Assembly (NCBI GenBank): GCA_030154025.1
Contig: JASKKT010000015.1
Span: 1-47,012 of the forward strand
Origin: Methanolobus sp.
GTDB taxonomy: Archaea; Halobacteriota; Methanosarcinia; Methanosarcinales; Methanosarcinaceae
Reading direction: 5' to 3'
Length of the DNA stretch: 47,012 nt
In this document: one piece after another, positions 15,366 through 24,696 of the stretch
Numbering within the stretch: position 1 is the stretch's first letter
Layout of the letters: each line of letters begins with the position of its first letter
Program-made: the position numbers and the translations under genes
The notes under the pieces: model-generated
Told to the model about the DNA's origin: nothing
The model's database searches: none
What the model saw: the letters and a program-made list of their open reading frames with translations, nothing else

Positions 15366-16487
15366 ATGAGCTTGAACATCAGTGGAACAATAACAGAAGT
15401 CCCCAAAGACATTGGAAAACCAGTCAGTCCTCTGGAGGATGTCATCCGTCCGATAACAAAAGTGGAAAGGGTGTTGTATCCCATATCTGCTGTGGTAGGC
15501 CAGGAGAAAATGCTCAGGGCCCTCATACTGAACACGATAAACCCTTCAATAGGCGGGGTGCTTATACGCGGCCAGAAGGGAACAGCCAAGTCCACAGCCG
15601 TCAGGGGACTGGCGGAGATACTTCCTGAGATCGAAATAGTCGAAGGCTGTAAGTTCAACTGCGATCCCGCAGACCCGGAGAACTTATGCTGGGAATGCAT
15701 GGAGAAGCGCTCGAAAGGAACCCTGCGCATCCTTAAGCGACAGATGAAGGTCGTGGACCTGCCAGTAGGTGCCACCGAGGACAGGGTAGTGGGCAGCCTT
15801 GACATAGAAAAAGCTGTCAGGCAGGGAGTGCAGGCTTTCGACCCTGGTATCCTTGCACAGGCTAACCGTGGTATTCTCTATGTGGATGAGATCAACCTCC
15901 TTGACGATTTCGTAGTCGATGCACTGCTTGATGCGGCAGCAATGGGCGTGAACACCGTTGAGCGTGAGGGAGTGAGCGTAAGCCATCCTGCTAACTTCAT
16001 AATAGTGGGCAGCATGAACCCGGAAGAGGGAGAGCTCAGGCCGCAGCTGCTTGACAGGATAGCGCTCCAGGTGGAGGTCACAGGTATCTATGATGTGGAG
16101 CAGCGTATCGAAATCGTAGAGCGGAGGAACCGTTTTAATGAGGATCCGAAGATATTCATGCGCGAGTTTGAGAGCGAACAGGAAAAACTGCGTTCAAAGA
16201 TCCTCAAGGCCATGCAGCTGCTGCCAAGGGTGACTACTACAAGGGATAACCTGCGCACCATTGCAGAGATATGCATTGTCTTCAATGTGGACGGCCACCG
16301 TGCTGATATCATGATCGAGCGCACGGCGCGCACCAATGCAGCCTATGAGGGCAGGGAGCGCATCACAAACGATGACATCATCGAGGCTGCTGAAATGGTG
16401 TTGCCACACAGGATGCGCAAGAAACCCTTCGAGGAGGAGGAATTCAGCGCTGACCAGTTGAGGGCTGTTGTGGAAGGTAATCTGTGA
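15366..16487 (+). CDS. Magnesium chelatase ChlI/BchI-like AAA+ ATPase
   Basis: A 373-residue AAA+ ATPase of the ChlI/BchI group. Walker A is GQKGTAKST (about residues 62-70), Walker B is [12 protein letters not shown], and the helical C-terminal lid is present ([12 protein letters not shown]). A cysteine-rich insertion right after the first helix (four cysteines, CKFNCDP to CWECMEK) could bind a metal and is usual in this archaeal branch. With the VWA protein next door it forms an ATP-driven chelatase or MoxR-like remodelling pair. Methanogens make no chlorophyll, so cobalt or nickel tetrapyrrole metabolism or a non-chelatase role is more likely. No large CobN/ChlH subunit is encoded here. 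Confidence 0.9.
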   Translation: MSLNISGTITEVPKDIGKPVSPLEDVIRPITKVERVLYPISAVVGQEKMLRALILNTINPSIGGVLIRGQKGTAKSTAVRGLAEILPEIEIVEGCKFNCDPADPENLCWECMEKRSKGTLRILKRQMKVVDLPVGATEDRVVGSLDIEKAVRQGVQAFDPGILAQANRGILYVDEINLLDDFVVDALLDAAAMGVNTVEREGVSVSHPANFIIVGSMNPEEGELRPQLLDRIALQVEVTGIYDVEQRIEIVERRNRFNEDPKIFMREFESEQEKLRSKILKAMQLLPRVTTTRDNLRTIAEICIVFNVDGHRADIMIERTARTNAAYEGRERITNDDIIEAAEMVLPHRMRKKPFEEEEFSADQLRAVVEGNL

Positions 16488-17887
16488 AGGGTGTGCATAT
16501 GAACTCTGGTGACCATGTCCGGAAACTTCGGATGAACCTGCCGCGCAACTACGGGGTGAAGGTGATGTACCTGGGCGCAGCCGTGCTTGGCTTGCGCATA
16601 CCCCGGGAGAGAGTGGATAATATCTGTAAAAAGGACACTGATGCTCTTTACGGGGTCCTGTATCGGAACATCGAACAGGTAAGGCCCGGAGAGATAAGTA
16701 CAGTCTATATCCTGGCGGACTCCGATCACCTGGAAATGGAACCATCAAAGTTCTTTGAGCCTCTGCTGGGAAGTATGGCAAACATAAGCCCTGAGACATC
16801 GTTCACAGAGACAGGAACTGCCGCTGCTTCTATCCTTAGTATGAAAGATGTATCGGCTCCAGATACCCCCGTAGGGATAATTGATGGGAACTCAGGGGCC
16901 CTTCTTGAACTGGTGCCAAGGGATTATGTGCCTGTGGATGCTACTTCAGAGGATGAGGGACACTTATCGCCTGGGCTGGATAGCTGGCCGGAAGAAAAGG
17001 GTGTCAGTGCAGATCATTTAGTGCACAGGGAACTGCAGGAGGACAAGACGGTGGGCAGAATAATGAACGATTTTGCCCGTAATTCCCAGAAGAAGAGACT
17101 TGCTTCAGGCAGGCTGAAATCCGGCAGGCGTGCGGAAGTGCTGACCAAGAGCAAGCGCGGGCGCTATGTTCGTTACAGGATGCCCGGTGAGAAGATCACG
17201 GATATCGCGATAGCTCCTACGGTACGCGCAGCTGCTTTCCATGCAAAGGATGGCAAGCTTGAGATCCTTAAGGGCGACATCAGGGAGAAAGTCCGCAGGA
17301 GACGCATATCCAGCCTGATAACTGTAGTGTTTGATACATCCGGTTCTATGGACGAGCACGATAAGATAATGATAACCAAGGGCGTTGTCGTAGCCCTGCT
17401 CAAGGATGCCTACCAGAGGCGGGACAGGGTCTCACTGGTAACCTATAGTGGCAGGTCTTCCCAGCTTGTACTGCCTTTCACGTCATCTGTAGAGGCTGCC
17501 AAGTGCTATCTTGAGAAGGTTCCCTTCGGCGGCACCACTCCCATGGCCGCAGGAATGCTTGTCGGACTTGACACCATGCTGCGCGAAGTGAAAAAGGAAC
17601 CCTCCGCTGTGCCTATACTGGTGCTAGTGACAGATGGGACAGCCAACTGCTCCCTGCACCTGGGAGGCAACATCAGGAGGGAAATACTGCAGGTATGCAA
17701 ACAGATAGCCAGTCACCATGTCAACATGCTTCTGGTGGATATCAGCCCCACGGGCTCAAAACTGGTGAAGGAGATGGCTGAGCAGAGCAGGGGCAGTTAC
17801 TATCATCCCGGTTCGCTGAGCAAAGAGGCCCTGTATTCTGCAATCGCTCAGGAAAGGGACTCGAGGACTGATTTCGCGCTTGTCTAG
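16484..17887 (+). CDS. ChlD-like von Willebrand factor A (VWA) protein
   Basis: A 467-residue partner of the ChlI-like ATPase. The last 190 residues are a VWA domain with a complete MIDAS metal site: DTSGSMD, the downstream threonine in GGTTPMA and the aspartate in LVTDGTANC. The first 200 residues are not an intact AAA+ module: they have no Walker A, unlike longer ChlD proteins. The central part is basic ([14 protein letters not shown]), a likely binding surface. GTG at 16484 overlaps the ATPase stop by 4 nt. ATG at 16499 has AAGGG 7 nt upstream and is an equally good start. The two proteins almost certainly form a complex; the target is unknown. Confidence 0.88.
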   Translation: MKGVHMNSGDHVRKLRMNLPRNYGVKVMYLGAAVLGLRIPRERVDNICKKDTDALYGVLYRNIEQVRPGEISTVYILADSDHLEMEPSKFFEPLLGSMANISPETSFTETGTAAASILSMKDVSAPDTPVGIIDGNSGALLELVPRDYVPVDATSEDEGHLSPGLDSWPEEKGVSADHLVHRELQEDKTVGRIMNDFARNSQKKRLASGRLKSGRRAEVLTKSKRGRYVRYRMPGEKITDIAIAPTVRAAAFHAKDGKLEILKGDIREKVRRRRISSLITVVFDTSGSMDEHDKIMITKGVVVALLKDAYQRRDRVSLVTYSGRSSQLVLPFTSSVEAAKCYLEKVPFGGTTPMAAGMLVGLDTMLREVKKEPSAVPILVLVTDGTANCSLHLGGNIRREILQVCKQIASHHVNMLLVDISPTGSKLVKEMAEQSRGSYYHPGSLSKEALYSAIAQERDSRTDFALV

Positions 17888-17907
17888 TACGGGCGCTGAC
17901 AGCCTGC

Positions 17908-17914
17908 TTTTATA
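17908..17914 (+). promoter_or_regulatory. TATA box of the hpt-dph2-methyltransferase unit
   Basis: TTTATAT is centred about 28 nt before the ATG at 17939. Archaeal transcription starts roughly 25 nt after the TATA centre, so the hpt message is probably leaderless or nearly so. No Shine-Dalgarno sequence is present. Confidence 0.6.
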
Positions 17915-17938
17915 TCATATCGCGTATTAAGCCATATT

Positions 17939-18493
17939 ATGCTTGAAAAACTTCACGAGTCCCTGAGGAACGCCCCTATAGTGCGCAGGGGTGACTATAA
18001 CTATTTCATACATCCGATATCTGACGGTGTGCCATTCCTGGAACCGGCACTGCTTGAAGAGATCACCAGCTATATTCTAGGGATAGCCGATATGGATGTT
18101 GACAGGATACTGACCATAGAGGCAATGGGTATTCCCCTTGCAACTTCTCTTTCCATGAGAACCGGCATTCCCTTTTCCATAATCAGGAAGCGCCAGTATG
18201 CTCTTGACGGGGAGATAGTCCTCTCGCAAAAGACCGGATACTCAAAGGGCGAACTGTTCGTGAACTCTGTGAAGAAAGGCGACAGGGTGCTCATAGTGGA
18301 CGATGTGCTCAGTACCGGGGGCACTCTCATACCGCTGCTTACCGTGCTCAGGGATGCAGGGGTGGAGGTATCGGATACCATTGTAGTCATAGAGCGCGGT
18401 GACGGCGCTTCAAGGCTGAAGGACATGGGCTTCGAGGTAAAGACCCTTGTCAGGATCAGTGTGAACGAGAACGGGGTCTGCATAGAGGATTAA
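17939..18493 (+). CDS. hpt: Hypoxanthine/guanine phosphoribosyltransferase (archaeal HPRT type)
   Basis: A 184-residue type I phosphoribosyltransferase that salvages purine bases by joining them to PRPP. The PRPP-binding motif is [13 protein letters not shown]. The N-terminal region ([19 protein letters not shown]) and a conserved EAMGIPLA segment match the archaeal HPRT group rather than the pyrimidine OPRT enzymes. It heads a tight plus-strand unit with dph2 (1 nt gap) and the METTL5-like methyltransferase. The exact base preference, hypoxanthine/guanine or adenine, cannot be fixed from sequence alone. Confidence 0.85.
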   Translation: MLEKLHESLRNAPIVRRGDYNYFIHPISDGVPFLEPALLEEITSYILGIADMDVDRILTIEAMGIPLATSLSMRTGIPFSIIRKRQYALDGEIVLSQKTGYSKGELFVNSVKKGDRVLIVDDVLSTGGTLIPLLTVLRDAGVEVSDTIVVIERGDGASRLKDMGFEVKTLVRISVNENGVCIED

Positions 18494-18494
18494 G

Positions 18495-19487
18495 ATGGCA
18501 GGGGAAGGTTTCGATTTCCAGATAGAGCGCATCATTTCCATAACCAGGGATACCGATGCCAGGGTCATAGGCCTGCAGTTCCCGGAAGGCTTCAAGCGCA
18601 GGTCCCAGGGGATTGCCGCCCGGCTGGAATCCGCAACAGGTGTGAACGTGATCATATCCGGTAATCCCTGCTTCGGGGCATGTGACCTCGACCTGGCCCT
18701 GCTCAACAAGGTGGATGTGCTTTTCCATTTCGGTCACGCACCTCTGGATGATAATGCAATGCAGGATAAGGTGTATTTCATCGAGGTAAGGTCCGGGGTG
18801 GATGTATCCGATGTTGTCAGGAAGGCACTGCCTGAACTAAGCGGGCACAGGATATGCCTGCTCACTACAGTGCAGCATGTCCACAAGCTGGAGGACGCCT
18901 GCAGCATACTGGAAGCCGCAGGCAAGGAGTGCGTGATAGGTCACGGCGACAGCAAGATCGCCTATCCGGGGCAGGTGCTGGGCTGCAATTTCTCTGCGGG
19001 ACGCAGGGAGGAGTGTGACGAGTACCTTTACATAGGCAGCGGCGAGTTCCATCCAATGGGTGTGGCGCTGGCGACGGGGAAGAGCGTGCTGATCGCAGAT
19101 CCTTTCGTGAACGAGATCCGCCGGGCGGATTTCTCAAGGGTGCTCAGGCAGAGAAGCGCAGTGATCGCCAAGTCCCTTGATGCACAGGTCTTCGGGATAG
19201 TCGTATCCTCCAAGCCGGGACAGGAACGCATGCATCTGGCTCAGCAACTGAAAGAGATGGCTCTCAGGCACGACCGGAGTGCCCATATACTCATAATGGA
19301 CCTGGTCACACCGGACCAGTTGCTCCAGTTCAAGGTGGATGCCTTTGTGAACACTGCCTGCCCAAGACTTGCGATCGACGAGGTGGGCAGGTTCAGTGCT
19401 CCCATGCTGACGCCACAGGAGTTCGAGATCGTCTTGGGAGAAAGGGAATGGGAATCGCTTGTATTTGACGAGATCACAGGTGATTGA
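18495..19487 (+). CDS. dph2: Diphthamide biosynthesis enzyme Dph2
   Basis: A 330-residue archaeal Dph2, a non-canonical radical SAM enzyme that transfers a 3-amino-3-carboxypropyl group to a histidine of elongation factor aEF2, the first step of diphthamide. The three cluster-binding cysteines are in place at C59 (NPCFGACD), C164 (LGCNFSA) and C289 (NTACPR). Their spacing matches the archaeal enzyme studied structurally. The ATG follows the hpt stop codon by one nucleotide. Size is normal and no defect is seen. Confidence 0.95.
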   Translation: MAGEGFDFQIERIISITRDTDARVIGLQFPEGFKRRSQGIAARLESATGVNVIISGNPCFGACDLDLALLNKVDVLFHFGHAPLDDNAMQDKVYFIEVRSGVDVSDVVRKALPELSGHRICLLTTVQHVHKLEDACSILEAAGKECVIGHGDSKIAYPGQVLGCNFSAGRREECDEYLYIGSGEFHPMGVALATGKSVLIADPFVNEIRRADFSRVLRQRSAVIAKSLDAQVFGIVVSSKPGQERMHLAQQLKEMALRHDRSAHILIMDLVTPDQLLQFKVDAFVNTACPRLAIDEVGRFSAPMLTPQEFEIVLGEREWESLVFDEITGD

Positions 19488-19490
19488 CCC

Positions 19491-20078
19491 TTGAAACAGC
19501 GTAAGCTTGAGATGCTGCTTGAGAAGGTGGAGGGCTTCGAGTCGCCGAGTGCCGCTCTTGAGCAGTACGCAACCCCGGCTGTCCTTGCTGCCGAGCTGCT
19601 GCATTTTGCCTACATGCAGGGTGACCTGGAGGACACGGTGTTTGACCTGGGGTGCGGGACCGGCATACTCGCCATAGGGGCAAAGCTGCTGGGTGCCAGG
19701 GAAGTCACAGGTTTTGACCTCGACCGCAAGGCCCTTGAGATCGCTCGCAGGAACGCCGAAACAATGGGCATGGATGTGGAATTCGTGCACGCAGATATCT
19801 CTGAGATGGAGGGGCATGCCCGGACGGCGGTGATGAACCCTCCTTTCGGTGCCCAGGCCAAAGGTAATGACCGACCGTTCCTTTTAAGTGCCTTGAGAAC
19901 CAGTGATGTGGTATATTCCATCCATAATAGTGGGAGCCATGATTTTCTCAGCAGGTTCATAGGTGATGCCAGGATAAGCGACTGGTATACAACCGCGTTC
20001 CCACTAAAGAGAACATTCAAATTCCATAAGAAAGATGTAGAGATTATCAATGTAGAGATTTACCGCATTGTGCGATAA
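19491..20078 (+). CDS. METTL5-like N6-adenine RNA methyltransferase
   Basis: A 195-residue Rossmann methyltransferase. Motif I is FDLGCGTG (about residues 51-58), the acidic residue of motif II is in GFDLD, and motif IV is NPPFGAQ (about 116-122), the NPPF signature of N6-adenine methylation. The compact size and overall layout match METTL5-type enzymes, which methylate an adenosine in small-subunit rRNA. The N-terminus ([19 protein letters not shown]) is also typical. Translation starts at TTG, 4 nt after dph2. The neighbours Dph2, Csl4 and RpoL fit a conserved archaeal translation and RNA gene neighbourhood. Confidence 0.88.
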   Translation: MKQRKLEMLLEKVEGFESPSAALEQYATPAVLAAELLHFAYMQGDLEDTVFDLGCGTGILAIGAKLLGAREVTGFDLDRKALEIARRNAETMGMDVEFVHADISEMEGHARTAVMNPPFGAQAKGNDRPFLLSALRTSDVVYSIHNSGSHDFLSRFIGDARISDWYTTAFPLKRTFKFHKKDVEIINVEIYRIVR

Positions 20079-20156
20079 ATGCTTAAGGCATAATGATGTT
20101 TTATTCGAGGATCAGTATTTTCAAACTTTTAACCCAATTCCAATTTCATAAGAGGG

Positions 20157-21020
20157 ATGCTAATTAGGATAAGAAATAGGAGAAAGACTTCACGCAGAAA
20201 GATAAAGTCCTCCACTTCAGGGGATGTGCAGGCCAGTGAAGTTGATACATCTGTTGAAGCCCCCCTTGCCCGGGCCGAACCTGCAGAAACCAAGAAAGGC
20301 TTTAACCAGAAAGCGGGAGCTAAAAAAGCACCAGCTGCAAAATCAGGGGCAAGGAAAAACTCTGCTGCAAAAGCGAAGGCAAAGGCCAAAGAACCTGAGG
20401 CAGAAAAAATCAAGACCCCGCAAGTGAGCGGTTCAGAGGAAGAATACAAAATGGATGCAAAAGAAAGTGTTTTTGTCATGCCCGGTGACCTGATAGGTAC
20501 TACCGAGGAGTTCACAGCCGGTAAAGGCACCTACGTCGATGTAGGGGACATACATTCGATAGGCACAGGGTATGTGCATGTTGACAGGAACTCAAGGGTG
20601 ATATCCGTGCTTCCCAAGACAAAGACACCACCGCAGCTCAATGAAGGGGATATTGTCGTTGGCAGCATAAGCAACATACGTGAATCTGTAGTCCTTGTGG
20701 AGATCGGTGCCATTAAGGACAAGGGAGAGCGTGAGTTCCGGATGGATGGCCCGGCAGCTATTCACGTTTCCAACGTGAGGGATTCCTATGTAAAGAACCT
20801 TTCACAGGAATTCTCCATGTCCGATATCGTCAAGGCGAGGGTTATCAATACCCAGAACATGCGCCTGAGCACTGCAGAAGAGTCGCTTGGTGTCATGAGA
20901 GCCAACTGCTCCAGGTGCAGGACAGTACTTGAGAAGGATGGCAACAAGCTCAAGTGCCCTTCATGCGGTTATATTGAGAAGAGAAAATTATCCTCCGATT
21001 ACGGAACCGGAATAATCTGA
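20157..21020 (+). CDS. csl4: Exosome subunit Csl4 with long basic N-terminal extension
   Basis: Residues from about 99 to 287 are a complete archaeal Csl4, the RNA-binding cap of the exosome: an N-terminal beta domain (VMPGDLIGTTEEF), an S1 domain (GDIVVGSISNIRESVVLVEIG) and a C-terminal zinc ribbon with two cysteine pairs (CSRC and CPSC). The first roughly 98 residues are an extra low-complexity tail rich in K, A and E, with no stop codons. ATG at 20157 starts about 30 nt after a TATA-like CTTTTAACC, so a leaderless message is plausible. An internal ATG at 20451 would give a normal-sized Csl4, so which start is used needs proof. It is followed by rpoL. Confidence 0.9.
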   Translation: MLIRIRNRRKTSRRKIKSSTSGDVQASEVDTSVEAPLARAEPAETKKGFNQKAGAKKAPAAKSGARKNSAAKAKAKAKEPEAEKIKTPQVSGSEEEYKMDAKESVFVMPGDLIGTTEEFTAGKGTYVDVGDIHSIGTGYVHVDRNSRVISVLPKTKTPPQLNEGDIVVGSISNIRESVVLVEIGAIKDKGEREFRMDGPAAIHVSNVRDSYVKNLSQEFSMSDIVKARVINTQNMRLSTAEESLGVMRANCSRCRTVLEKDGNKLKCPSCGYIEKRKLSSDYGTGII

Positions 21021-21046
21021 ATATCTATTACCAAGGTGAGATAAAG

Positions 21047-21325
21047 ATGGAATTGAAGATCATTGATAAGACCGGAGACGAGATGCATCTTGAGATCAAG
21101 GGCGAGACCCATACCCTTCTTAACATGCTCAAGTCGGTCCTCCTTGCTGACAGCAGGGTACAGATAGCAACCTACGACATGAAACATGTTTCTATCAGCG
21201 ACCCTGTGCTCTTTGTTAAAACAGACGGCGCCGATCCTATAGAAGTTATAAAGGATGCTCTGTCAGTACTGGTTTCCCAGTGCGACGAGTTCATCACTGT
21301 TTTTTCAAAAGCAGTAGACGCATGA
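21047..21325 (+). CDS. rpoL: RNA polymerase subunit L (Rpb11/RpoL)
   Basis: A 92-residue RpoL, the small subunit that pairs with RpoD to nucleate RNA polymerase assembly, as the alpha-subunit dimer does in bacteria. The block GETHTLLNMLKSVLL is the Rpb11 signature and the length is normal. An AAGGTGAG ribosome binding site lies 6 nt before the ATG, 26 nt after csl4, so the two genes form one unit. A perfect 7-bp hairpin just after the stop probably ends the transcript. Confidence 0.95.
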   Translation: MELKIIDKTGDEMHLEIKGETHTLLNMLKSVLLADSRVQIATYDMKHVSISDPVLFVKTDGADPIEVIKDALSVLVSQCDEFITVFSKAVDA

Positions 21326-21326
21326 A

Positions 21327-21344
21327 GCACCTTTCCCAAGGTGC
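21327..21344 (+). terminator. Hairpin after rpoL
   Basis: GCACCTT and AAGGTGC form a perfect 7-bp stem with a TCCC loop, starting 2 nt after the rpoL stop codon and followed by the T-rich ATTTTCTCTTT. This is a probable terminator. Confidence 0.6.
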
Positions 21345-21498
21345 ATTTTCTCTTTCTGCTCAGTGTTCAGAGGTAGCAGCCTGGCTCAGAGTTGCGCTCG
21401 CATGTATTTTTTGTCTTCCATAGAATCTTTTCCCGGTTTGCCTCAATGAATATTCTTAATTAGTATTGGCTCACTATGCAAAAAGGTAATTGTGATAA

Positions 21499-22680
<1,182 letters not shown>

Positions 22681-22747
22681 TAAATTCCCCATGTGTATTC
22701 CCCAATTATATCTCCATTGCACGCTTTAACGACCACCCCGATGGATT

Positions 22748-23697
22748 ATGCCCATTAGTAAGATACTGAGGAAAAAACGTGCAGACGAAGCATTGATCAA
22801 AGTGTCAAGGCAGGGCCTATCAACAAGGCTCTCAACAAGCTGATACTGTTTTTCATGTTCGTGATCCTTCCCCTCCAGGCCGCCATAATAGCGATCAGGC
22901 AGGAATACATAGTTGTTCCCGAACTGATCCTTGTTTTCCTGGAGGCGATTGTCACCATACTGGTGTCATATACCCTTGCAACGGTATTCATCAAGCTGAC
23001 CATTTATCTGGTCCCCAACCGCTTTGATGGTGCAGGTACCCAGGAAGAGAAGATACTGTTCAGCAAGATCTACGTTGCTTTCATATACGTCCTGTCAACG
23101 CTGGTGGTGTTCTGGCAGCTTGGCATCGATTCCAGGGACATGGCCATATTCCTTGGTCTTATTGCTACCGGTTTTGCCTTTGCCCTGAGGGATGTCATAT
23201 TCTCCTACTTCGCCTGGTTCATTCTTCTCACAAAGAAACCCTTCAAGATAGGCGATTACATCGAGATCGGGGACGAGGAAGGCATGGTCAAGCACATCGG
23301 CCTGTTCTATGTGGTAGTGGACCACACTCCTTCCACGTACGAGGATTTCCATAAGATACCCAACAAGGTCTTCCTTGAGAAAACCATCACGAACCATGGC
23401 AAGGGCAAGTTCAAGCTGACCTTCGATTATTACCTGAAGGATATCCCTTCATATCTCGACGACAGGATAGAGAGCATCCGGGAGAAGGCAAGGTCCGCAG
23501 GCTACGGGGACGCCCGCTTCCACCTGGATTCCGACCACGACGGCCTGAAGCTCACAACAGAGTACAGGGGCACATTCGATTCAAGAGAAAAGACAAGGCA
23601 CAACCTGATCTGCATTATCATGGAAGAGCTGGGCATCCAGGGAACAAGTGAAGCTCCGGTCGCACATGAGCGCAAGAAGCTCAGGTACTCCCTCTGA
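22748..23697 (+). CDS. MscS-family mechanosensitive channel, apparent frameshift near the N-terminus
   Basis: The main frame (from ATG 22855) encodes a small MscS-type channel with the hallmark ATGFAFALRDVI pore helix and a beta domain (KPFKIGDYIEI). Starting at 22855 would cut off part of the first helix. The same frame stays open upstream with no start codon as ...NKALNKLILFF. From ATG 22748 the next frame reads MPISKILRKKRADEAL... to VSRQ. One extra G in the GGG at about 22813-22815 would join the two into a protein with an N-terminus like that of the second MscS of this window. I therefore annotate the gene from 22748 as frameshifted, by mutation or sequence error. It could release solutes at low osmolarity. 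Confidence 0.75.
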
Positions 23698-23772
23698 GAA
23701 TACCCCCGACCGGACCCCCCGATACCATAAAGCCTTTAATCTCAGAAGTAATATTAAGGATGTATCATGCGC

Positions 23773-23843
23773 GCGGCTGTGGTTTAGCGGTATGACAGAG
23801 GCTTCCCAAGCCTTTAACCCGGGTTCGAATCCCGGCAGCCGCA
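23773..23843 (+). tRNA. tRNA-Gly (CCC)
   Basis: The acceptor GCGGCTG pairs with CAGCCGC, with discriminator A. The anticodon arm is AGGC-TTCCCAA-GCCT with anticodon CCC, and the T arm is CCGGG-TTCGAAT-CCCGG. CCA is not encoded, unlike the tRNA-Pro of this window. A TATA-like GCCTTTAATCTC lies about 40 nt upstream. The MITE-like element begins 38 nt downstream. Confidence 0.96.
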
Positions 23844-23881
23844 TGCGGGTTTTTTGGGTTGATGGTGAGTTTCAAAAAGGG

Positions 23882-24024
23882 GCTCTGTAGAAATGCTCAT
23901 GCAGCATGCATAACACCAACCACAGAGAACACGAAGTTCACAGAGAATTTCTTAAATGCCTTTTATCCTCTGTGTCTTTTGTAAACTCTCGTGATTCAAA
24001 TTGAGCTAAGGTTTTCTACAGAGC
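23882..24024. mobile_element. MITE-like element with 12-bp terminal inverted repeats
   Basis: A 143-bp non-coding stretch is bounded by GCTCTGTAGAAA (23882-23893) and its exact reverse complement TTTCTACAGAGC (24013-24024). The inside contains further imperfect complementarity (CACAGAGAACACGAAG near the left, TCCTCTGTGTCTTTTG near the right), so the single strand could fold into a long hairpin. There is no ORF of a transposase. The size, terminal repeats and position between tRNA-Gly and a regulator gene suggest a miniature inverted-repeat transposable element. A further copy of the terminal repeat, matching 16 nt of the right end, lies at 46916-46931. No clear target duplication was seen. 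Confidence 0.6.
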
Positions 24025-24204
24025 TAAAAACTGGAGATTAATGTTTATATTTATTTTTTGAAGTCTATTTTGACTGTCAGGGATGGATTACGACCCTTCT
24101 CTGCATTTCCAAGCAGCTCAATTCCCACTATAACCACCAGAAATTATATAAGTTGGCTTATCACATTTCCTGCAATCACTGGAAATCGCGTAAATGTGGT
24201 TGTA
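24025..24204 (+). promoter_or_regulatory. Promoter and candidate operator of the GbsR-type regulator operon
   Basis: This 180-bp stretch has a TATA-like AAATTATATAAG near 24141-24152. About 10 nt later is a nested inverted repeat, 24162-24198: outer arms CACATTT and AAATGTG, inner arms ATTTCC and GGAAAT. It ends just before the regulator ATG at 24205. A site between TATA box and start codon fits autorepression by the encoded winged-helix protein. Confidence 0.5.
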
Positions 24205-24696
24205 ATGAAAACTGCAAAAAAGGAATTTGAGAATCTTGTGTATCAGGGGATAAAATCCCAGGGGATTGACGAATTGTCTTCCAGGCTGATAGCAATCCTG
24301 TATTCTGAACCGGACCCGGTGACACTGGAAGAGCTTTCTGTTGCCACGGGGTATAGTTTTTCGGCAGTCAGTGCAACAATGAAGCTGCTCAGCGGTATAA
24401 ATCTCGTGGAGAAGACAAAGAAGCCCGGTTCAAAGAAGCTCTACTTCTCAGTCCAGAGGAATATGCTGACGCTGACCATTGCTGCAATAAGGGCCAAAAG
24501 TGAATTCATGGTAGCTCCTGCGCTGAACGACATTCCCGGCATAATTGAAAAATGCAAGAAGAGCAAAGCTGAAGGTTCCGAAAGGACACTCAGGGTAATA
24601 GAACAATACTACCGGCAGATGCTTGCACTGGATCTCATTTTTAAGAACCTGATCGAATATACGGAAAAGATACAAAAAGAGATGATCACAGAATGA
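24205..24696 (+). CDS. GbsR/MarR-type winged-helix transcriptional regulator
   Basis: A 163-residue DNA-binding protein. Residues about 20-85 form a winged helix (SRLIAILYSEPDPVTLEELS, then the recognition helix region in SFSAVSATMKLLSG and a KKPGSKKLYF wing), and the C-terminal half is helical and probably dimerises. It resembles the GbsR family. The longer frame upstream to 24058 lacks coding character and covers the promoter, so ATG 24205 is preferred. Its stop overlaps the COG1361 gene by 4 nt (ATGA), so it is the first gene of a four-gene transport module that it probably controls. Confidence 0.82.
   Translation: MKTAKKEFENLVYQGIKSQGIDELSSRLIAILYSEPDPVTLEELSVATGYSFSAVSATMKLLSGINLVEKTKKPGSKKLYFSVQRNMLTLTIAAIRAKSEFMVAPALNDIPGIIEKCKKSKAEGSERTLRVIEQYYRQMLALDLIFKNLIEYTEKIQKEMITE

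Noticed and set aside
23844-24204. Tried as a CRISPR fragment or structured RNA because of repeated CACAGAG words
   Set aside because: There is no regular repeat-spacer spacing, and the terminal inverted repeats explain the structure better as a MITE-like element.
24058-24204. Longer start for the GbsR-type regulator (49 extra residues)
   Set aside because: The extension covers a TATA-like box and a nested inverted repeat, lacks a ribosome binding site and does not resemble the family N-terminus.
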